In this document: piece by piece, positions 59,727-64,000 of the stretch
How positions within the stretch are numbered: position 1 is the first letter of the stretch
How the letters are laid out: the number at the start of each line of letters is the position of its first letter
Assembly: GCF_900102165.1 (NCBI RefSeq)
Contig: NZ_FNBD01000001.1
Coordinates: 187,701-251,700 of the forward strand
Direction: 5' to 3'
DNA from: Cellulophaga baltica
GTDB taxonomy: Bacteria > Bacteroidota > Bacteroidia > Flavobacteriales > Flavobacteriaceae
DNA: 64,000 nucleotides
Translations under genes and position numbers: made by a program
Notes under the pieces: generated by a model
Database searches by the model: none
What the model was told of the DNA's origin: nothing
Seen by the model: only the letters and a program-made list of their open reading frames with translations

Positions 59727-61454
59727 CTACTTATTGTTATTTAAAATCTTAGCCTGACCTGCCCAATCATCTCTCTGTGCTCTTCCTGGGAAAGAACCTG
59801 TAATTGAATCTAACAAATCATATTCTTTTTCTGTCATCTTACTCACCTGAGAAAACTTAAATATACCAATCTGGTTTAACGTTTTTTCCATTTGAGGTCC
59901 AATACCTTTTACTTCTTTTAAATCATCCGGAGTTTCCGTTGCCGGATCAAATACCCCCAAAGAACTTAACAATGAAGAAACTTGCTCTTTATCTGCCGCT
60001 ATAGGCAAAGACTTATCTTCTACTACCGGTCTTTTAGATGGAACTATTTGCTTTACTTCATATAAAGGCTTCCCAGCATCACGAAGTAATTTATACTTCT
60101 CACCGGAAGCTTTCATAATAGACTTCACCTCCGCTTGTGCAATTACAGGGAATGTTCTTGCATATAATAAGAATAACACAAAGAAAAACCCGATAGTACC
60201 AATAAAAATACCTATATCTACAAACGTAGGAGAGAACATTGTCCAAGAAGATGGCAAGTAATCACGGTGTAATGAAGTTACGATAATTACGAAACGCTCA
60301 AACCACATTCCTATGTTTACTACAATAGAGATAAAGAAAGAGAACAAGATACTCGTACGTAATTTTTTAGACCACATGAATTGTGGAGAAAACACATTAC
60401 AAGTCATCATTGACCAATAAGCCCAAGCGTAAGGTCCTGTTGCTCTATTCAAGAAAGCATATTGTTCGTATTCCACTCCAGAATACCACGCCATAAATAA
60501 CTCTGTAATATAAGCACAACCTACGATAGAACCCGTTAACATAATAACGATATTCATTAACTCAATATGCTGTAATGTAATATAGTCTTCCATATTACAC
60601 ACTTTTCTCATAATAATAAGAAGGGTGTTTACCATTGCAAATCCAGAGAAAATAGCTCCTGCAACGAAATATGGAGGGAAGATTGTTGTATGCCATCCTG
60701 GAATTACCGAAGTAGCAAAATCAAAAGATACAATTGTGTGTACAGAAAGTACTAATGGAGTAGCTAATCCAGCCAATACCAAGGAAACTTCCTCAAAACG
60801 TTGCCAATCTTTTGCTCTACCTGTCCAACCGAAACTTAACAAGCTATATATTTTAACTTGGAAAGGCTTTACAGCTCTATCACGTATCATCGCAAAATCT
60901 GGCAATAAACCTGTCCACCAGAATACAAGTGACACAGATAAGTACGTAGAAATTGCAAATACATCCCAAAGTAGTGGTGAGTTAAAGTTCACCCATAACG
61001 AACCAAATTGGTTTGGAATTGGCAAAACCCAATATGCTAACCATGGACGACCCATGTGAATAATTGGAAATAAACCCGCCTGAACTACAGAGAAGATGGT
61101 CATTGCTTCCGCAGAACGGTTAATTGCCATTCTCCATTTTTGACGGAATAAGAGTAGTACTGCAGAAATTAATGTTCCTGCATGACCAATACCAACCCAC
61201 CAAACGAAGTTAGTAATATCCCATGCCCATCCAACTGTTTTGTTTAATCCCCAGGTACCAATACCTGTAGATACGGTGTAAAGAATACAACCAATACCCC
61301 AAAGGAAAGCTACTAATGCAATAGAAAATACAATCCACCATTGCTTATTGGCTCTACCTTCGACAGGAGCTGCGATATCCACAGAAATGTCATGGTAGCT
61401 TTTATCTCCAAGTACAAGTGGTTTTCTAATAGGTGCTTCGTAATGCGACGCCAT
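59727..61454 (-). CDS. actC: Alternative complex III subunit ActC (NrfD/PsrC family) with helix-hairpin-helix tail
   Basis: 575 residues. Residues about 1-430 are the NrfD/PsrC core with ten membrane helices, including WWIVFSIALVAFLWGIGCILY, GIGHAGTLISAVLLLFRQKWR, VNFNSPLLWDVFAISTYLSVS and FERFVIIVTSLHRDYLPSSW. This is the main quinol-binding subunit. After about residue 483 comes a soluble extension with DDLKEVKGIGPQMEKTLNQIGIFKFSQVSKM and FPGRAQRDDWAGQAK, a helix-hairpin-helix-like domain seen in some other respiratory proteins. The domain would face the cytoplasm by position. It lies 37 bases after actB. Confidence 0.95.
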   Translation of the reverse strand: MASHYEAPIRKPLVLGDKSYHDISVDIAAPVEGRANKQWWIVFSIALVAFLWGIGCILYTVSTGIGTWGLNKTVGWAWDITNFVWWVGIGHAGTLISAVLLLFRQKWRMAINRSAEAMTIFSVVQAGLFPIIHMGRPWLAYWVLPIPNQFGSLWVNFNSPLLWDVFAISTYLSVSLVFWWTGLLPDFAMIRDRAVKPFQVKIYSLLSFGWTGRAKDWQRFEEVSLVLAGLATPLVLSVHTIVSFDFATSVIPGWHTTIFPPYFVAGAIFSGFAMVNTLLIIMRKVCNMEDYITLQHIELMNIVIMLTGSIVGCAYITELFMAWYSGVEYEQYAFLNRATGPYAWAYWSMMTCNVFSPQFMWSKKLRTSILFSFFISIVVNIGMWFERFVIIVTSLHRDYLPSSWTMFSPTFVDIGIFIGTIGFFFVLFLLYARTFPVIAQAEVKSIMKASGEKYKLLRDAGKPLYEVKQIVPSKRPVVEDKSLPIAADKEQVSSLLSSLGVFDPATETPDDLKEVKGIGPQMEKTLNQIGIFKFSQVSKMTEKEYDLLDSITGSFPGRAQRDDWAGQAKILNNNK

Positions 61455-61491
61455 ATTTTATATTATAGTTACGTTGATCTTATATTTACTT

Positions 61492-64000
61492 TTATGCTTC
61501 TTCTGTATTCCTAACCTTAACATGATAGAAAACATTAGGTTTAGTACCTATATGCTCTAACAAGTGATACATACGATTGCTTTCTTTCAATTCAGCAATC
61601 TCACTTCCCTTGTCATTAATATCACCAAAGACCATTGCACCACTACTACATGCAGCAGAACAAGCTGTTTGGAACTCACCATCCTTAACCACTCTACCAT
61701 CTCTTTTAGCATCAAGAATAGTCTTTTGTGTTTTTTGCATACACATAGAACATTTCTCCATAACACCTCTGGAACGTACAGTAACATCTGGATTAATAAC
61801 CATTTTACCTAAATCATTATTCATGTGATAATCAAACTCGTCATTATTGTTATATAAGAACCAGTTAAATCTACGCACTTTATAAGGACAGTTGTTTGCA
61901 CAATATCTTGTACCTACACAGCGGTTATAAGCCATATGGTTTTGACCCTGACGACCATGCGATGTTGCAGCAACAGGACAAACAGTCTCACAAGGAGCAT
62001 GATTACAATGTTGACACATTACAGGTTGAAAAGCAACTTGTGGATTAGAAGAAGGATCTTCTAACTCCCCAAAACCTCCTAATGAACCCTTATCACCAGT
62101 TAAGCCATCAAATTCATCTTTCTTTACATTATCACCTTCAAAAGTATCTTCAGAAGAATAATACCTATCAATACGCAACCAGTGCATATCTCTCGATAGA
62201 CGAACTTCATTCTTTCCTACAACAGGCACGTTATTTTCTGCGTGACATGCAATTACACATGATCCACAACCCGTACATGCATTTAAATCAATAGATAAGT
62301 TAAAATGATGACCGATTGAACGATCAAAACTATCCCATAAATCTACAGATGTTGCAGCAACCTCTTGGTGATCTAAAGAAACAACTGGCTGAACATTCCA
62401 CTCAGCAGCATCTTTAGTATTAAATATCTCTAAGGTAGTTTCTTTAATAATATCCCCTCTACCCATTAGTGTTTTATGCAACTGCACACAAGCAAACTCA
62501 TGATTACCAGCTACTTTTTCTATACTAATAGATTGGATATTAGAAAAACCTTTATACAATGCATAGGCATTTACACCTGTTTGCATCTCCTCTTTTAAAC
62601 CTTCTTTTTTACCGTAACCAAAAGACAAACCGACAGAACCAAGTGCCTGACCTGGCTGAATAATTACTGGAACGTTACTAACAGCAACACCGTCTACCGT
62701 AATTTTAGCATAACTACCGTCTAGACCACCATTTGCAACATTCTCATTTACAAATCCTAATTTTTCCGCATCAGCTTTAGAAACAGTTACATAGTTATCC
62801 CAAGATACACGTGTAATTGGATCTGGAAACTCTTGCAACCATGGGTTGTTCGCCATTTGGCCATCACCCATACCCGTCTTAGGATATAACACCATTTCCA
62901 TTCCCGAAGTATCAGCAGAAGCTAAGCTTCTTAAGGCTGACGCCAAAGGAACAGTCTCTACCTGTACAACTTCCTCTTCCGCTACAGGAGCCTCCATTGC
63001 AAGAACAGGAGCAGCAACGCTCTCTACCAATTCTTCAATTACAGAAGACTTAGCTCCTACATAAAAACCATCGTGCAATGCTTGATTCCAATCACTAGAA
63101 CCTAATACAGACGAAGTCCACGTTTCTTTAATATAATCATAATACGCTTGATCACTACCCATCCAAGTTAATAGAGAAGATTGAAATTGGCGCGTATCAA
63201 ATAATTCTTTTATTGCAGGTTGAACCAAACCGTAATGTCCTTTTTTCATTTGAACATCACCCCAAGATTCTAAATAATGAGGAGCAGCAGCAACATAATT
63301 TACGTTTGCTGTTGTTTCATTATTTGTAACTGAAAAACTTAACGATAAATCTACCTTCTTAAGTCCCTCTACAAAATCAGAAGAATTTGGCAATGAATAC
63401 ACAGGATTCACACCATCCATGATCAAAGCACCTACTCTACCTGCTTTCATTTCTGAAATAAGAGCATTTACAGCCGTAACATTACCTTGACGAATATACC
63501 TAGGAGCAGCAGCATCAAAAGCAACACTACCTAGCATTTCATTTATAGCTAAAACAACAGCTTGGGCATTTTCATCATCCAAACCAGTTACCACAACCGC
63601 TTTAGATCTTGATTTATTAATTTGAGCTACCGCTAAATCCAAGGCCTTATTTACACTATCACTAACCTCTCCACCAACAGATGAATTATTTAGTTTAGCA
63701 TATAATTTAGCCAAAGCTATTTTTTGCTGACTAGGCTTTAACGCTATTCTATTATCTGCATTTGCTCCAGCAAGAGACATATTAGACTCAAACTGAATAT
63801 GCTTAGACATTTTACCTTTTTGAGGAACTCTTCCTTTTGAATAGCCACTATCATAGCCACCACCCTGCCAATCTCCTAAGATATCAGCACCGAAAGAAAC
63901 AATCACTTCCGCTTTAGAAAAATCATAATCCGCCAAAGCTCTTTCACCATACTTTGCCTGAAAAGCATTTAAAGCAGCCTCTTCAGAAATTGCATCATAG
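61492..64000 (-). CDS. actB: Alternative complex III iron-sulfur subunit ActB (5' end beyond window)
   Basis: About 836 codons are visible; the frame is open through base 64000, so the TTG at 63936 is not the start. The N-terminal part is a molybdopterin-oxidoreductase-like domain that in ActB has no cofactor (VIVSFGADILGDW, ALIMDGVNPVYSLPNS, VAAAPHYLESWGD). The last 265 residues bind iron-sulfur clusters: ACTGCGSCVIAC, CQHCNHAPCETVC, RCVGTRYCANNC, and EKCSMC with TACSAAC. The usual fourth Cys in the CxxCRYC motif is Thr (CVGTRYC), which fits one [3Fe-4S] cluster plus three [4Fe-4S]. It passes electrons from the membrane quinol site toward the cytochrome subunits. ActA should lie just outside the window. 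Confidence 0.95.
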   Translation of the reverse strand, partial: YDAISEEAALNAFQAKYGERALADYDFSKAEVIVSFGADILGDWQGGGYDSGYSKGRVPQKGKMSKHIQFESNMSLAGANADNRIALKPSQQKIALAKLYAKLNNSSVGGEVSDSVNKALDLAVAQINKSRSKAVVVTGLDDENAQAVVLAINEMLGSVAFDAAAPRYIRQGNVTAVNALISEMKAGRVGALIMDGVNPVYSLPNSSDFVEGLKKVDLSLSFSVTNNETTANVNYVAAAPHYLESWGDVQMKKGHYGLVQPAIKELFDTRQFQSSLLTWMGSDQAYYDYIKETWTSSVLGSSDWNQALHDGFYVGAKSSVIEELVESVAAPVLAMEAPVAEEEVVQVETVPLASALRSLASADTSGMEMVLYPKTGMGDGQMANNPWLQEFPDPITRVSWDNYVTVSKADAEKLGFVNENVANGGLDGSYAKITVDGVAVSNVPVIIQPGQALGSVGLSFGYGKKEGLKEEMQTGVNAYALYKGFSNIQSISIEKVAGNHEFACVQLHKTLMGRGDIIKETTLEIFNTKDAAEWNVQPVVSLDHQEVAATSVDLWDSFDRSIGHHFNLSIDLNACTGCGSCVIACHAENNVPVVGKNEVRLSRDMHWLRIDRYYSSEDTFEGDNVKKDEFDGLTGDKGSLGGFGELEDPSSNPQVAFQPVMCQHCNHAPCETVCPVAATSHGRQGQNHMAYNRCVGTRYCANNCPYKVRRFNWFLYNNNDEFDYHMNNDLGKMVINPDVTVRSRGVMEKCSMCMQKTQKTILDAKRDGRVVKDGEFQTACSAACSSGAMVFGDINDKGSEIAELKESNRMYHLLEHIGTKPNVFYHVKVRNTEEA

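Noticed and set aside
60625-61059. Open frame of 144 codons on the plus strand inside actC
   Set aside because: It is antisense to a gene with clear family motifs and has no recognisable domain or promoter; it is a by-product of codon bias.
63934-63936. TTG as start codon of ActB
   Set aside because: The reading frame continues upstream to the window edge with sensible sequence, so the gene is cut by the window.
1-64000. Mobile elements, CRISPR arrays, tRNA or rRNA genes
   Set aside because: No transposase, integrase or Cas genes, no regular direct repeats with spacers, and no tRNA or rRNA-like sequence was recognised by reading; a covariance-model scan was not possible here.

Overview
The window looks like the chromosome of a gliding, aerobic marine-type member of the Flavobacteriaceae (Bacteroidota). 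The evidence is low-GC DNA, a full-length SprA translocon gene, PorP/SprF proteins, a type B type IX secretion (T9SS) cargo protein, alternative complex III (Act) genes, tandem Bacteroidota-style TonB proteins, and promoter-like motifs of the Bacteroidota pattern (TTG about 19 bases before TAnnTTTG). No rRNA, tRNA, CRISPR array, insertion sequence or prophage was seen. I did not assign a genus.

Layout. 1-5111 is a T9SS surface cassette on the minus strand: type B cargo, PorP/SprF, OmpA-family protein (cut by the left edge). 5265-12231 holds fabD, a gamma carbonic anhydrase, a LytTR two-component pair, a divergent VWA lipoprotein and a second PorP/SprF. 12358-15238 holds an Nfu protein with a doubled N-terminal domain, a dodecin, an MscS channel and tsaB. 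15333-24843 is a MacAB-TolC-like cluster with four permeases, two adaptors, one ATPase and one TolC. 24952-30213 is one cytochrome oxidase locus: assembly genes (SCO, DUF420, two unusual small proteins) next to ctaB, two subunit III genes and subunit IV. 30343-33759 holds a secreted MBL hydrolase, two TonB genes, vanZ and gcvH. 33835-45399 holds sprA, ruvA, maeB and an MFS transporter. 45569-54126 holds queG, a NatAB-like ABC exporter, a cytochrome P450 coupled to ruvB, an acyl-CoA oxidase-like gene and a GIN-domain protein. 54316-64000 is the respiratory operon actB-actC-actD-actE-actF-coxB-ctaD, with actB cut by the right edge.

How it works together. Act oxidises quinol and would pass electrons to the adjacent CuA-containing, HPEVY-type (A-family) oxidase. 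The subunit III and IV genes, the heme-modifying enzyme and the copper-delivery factors for that oxidase are encoded about 24 kb away. SprA is the outer-membrane pore of T9SS, and the type B cargo plus PorP/SprF genes at the left edge are candidate users of it.

Most of the window is conserved flavobacterial housekeeping DNA. The least explained items are a cysteine-free thioredoxin-like protein in the SCO operon, the CAMC mini-protein beside it, a helix-hairpin-helix tail on ActC, a large soluble insertion in one subunit III, histidine-rich segments on two respiratory subunits, the block-duplicated ABC exporter with one ATPase, and promoter motifs lying almost on the start codons of tsaB and ruvB. 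No gap between genes exceeds 300 bases.
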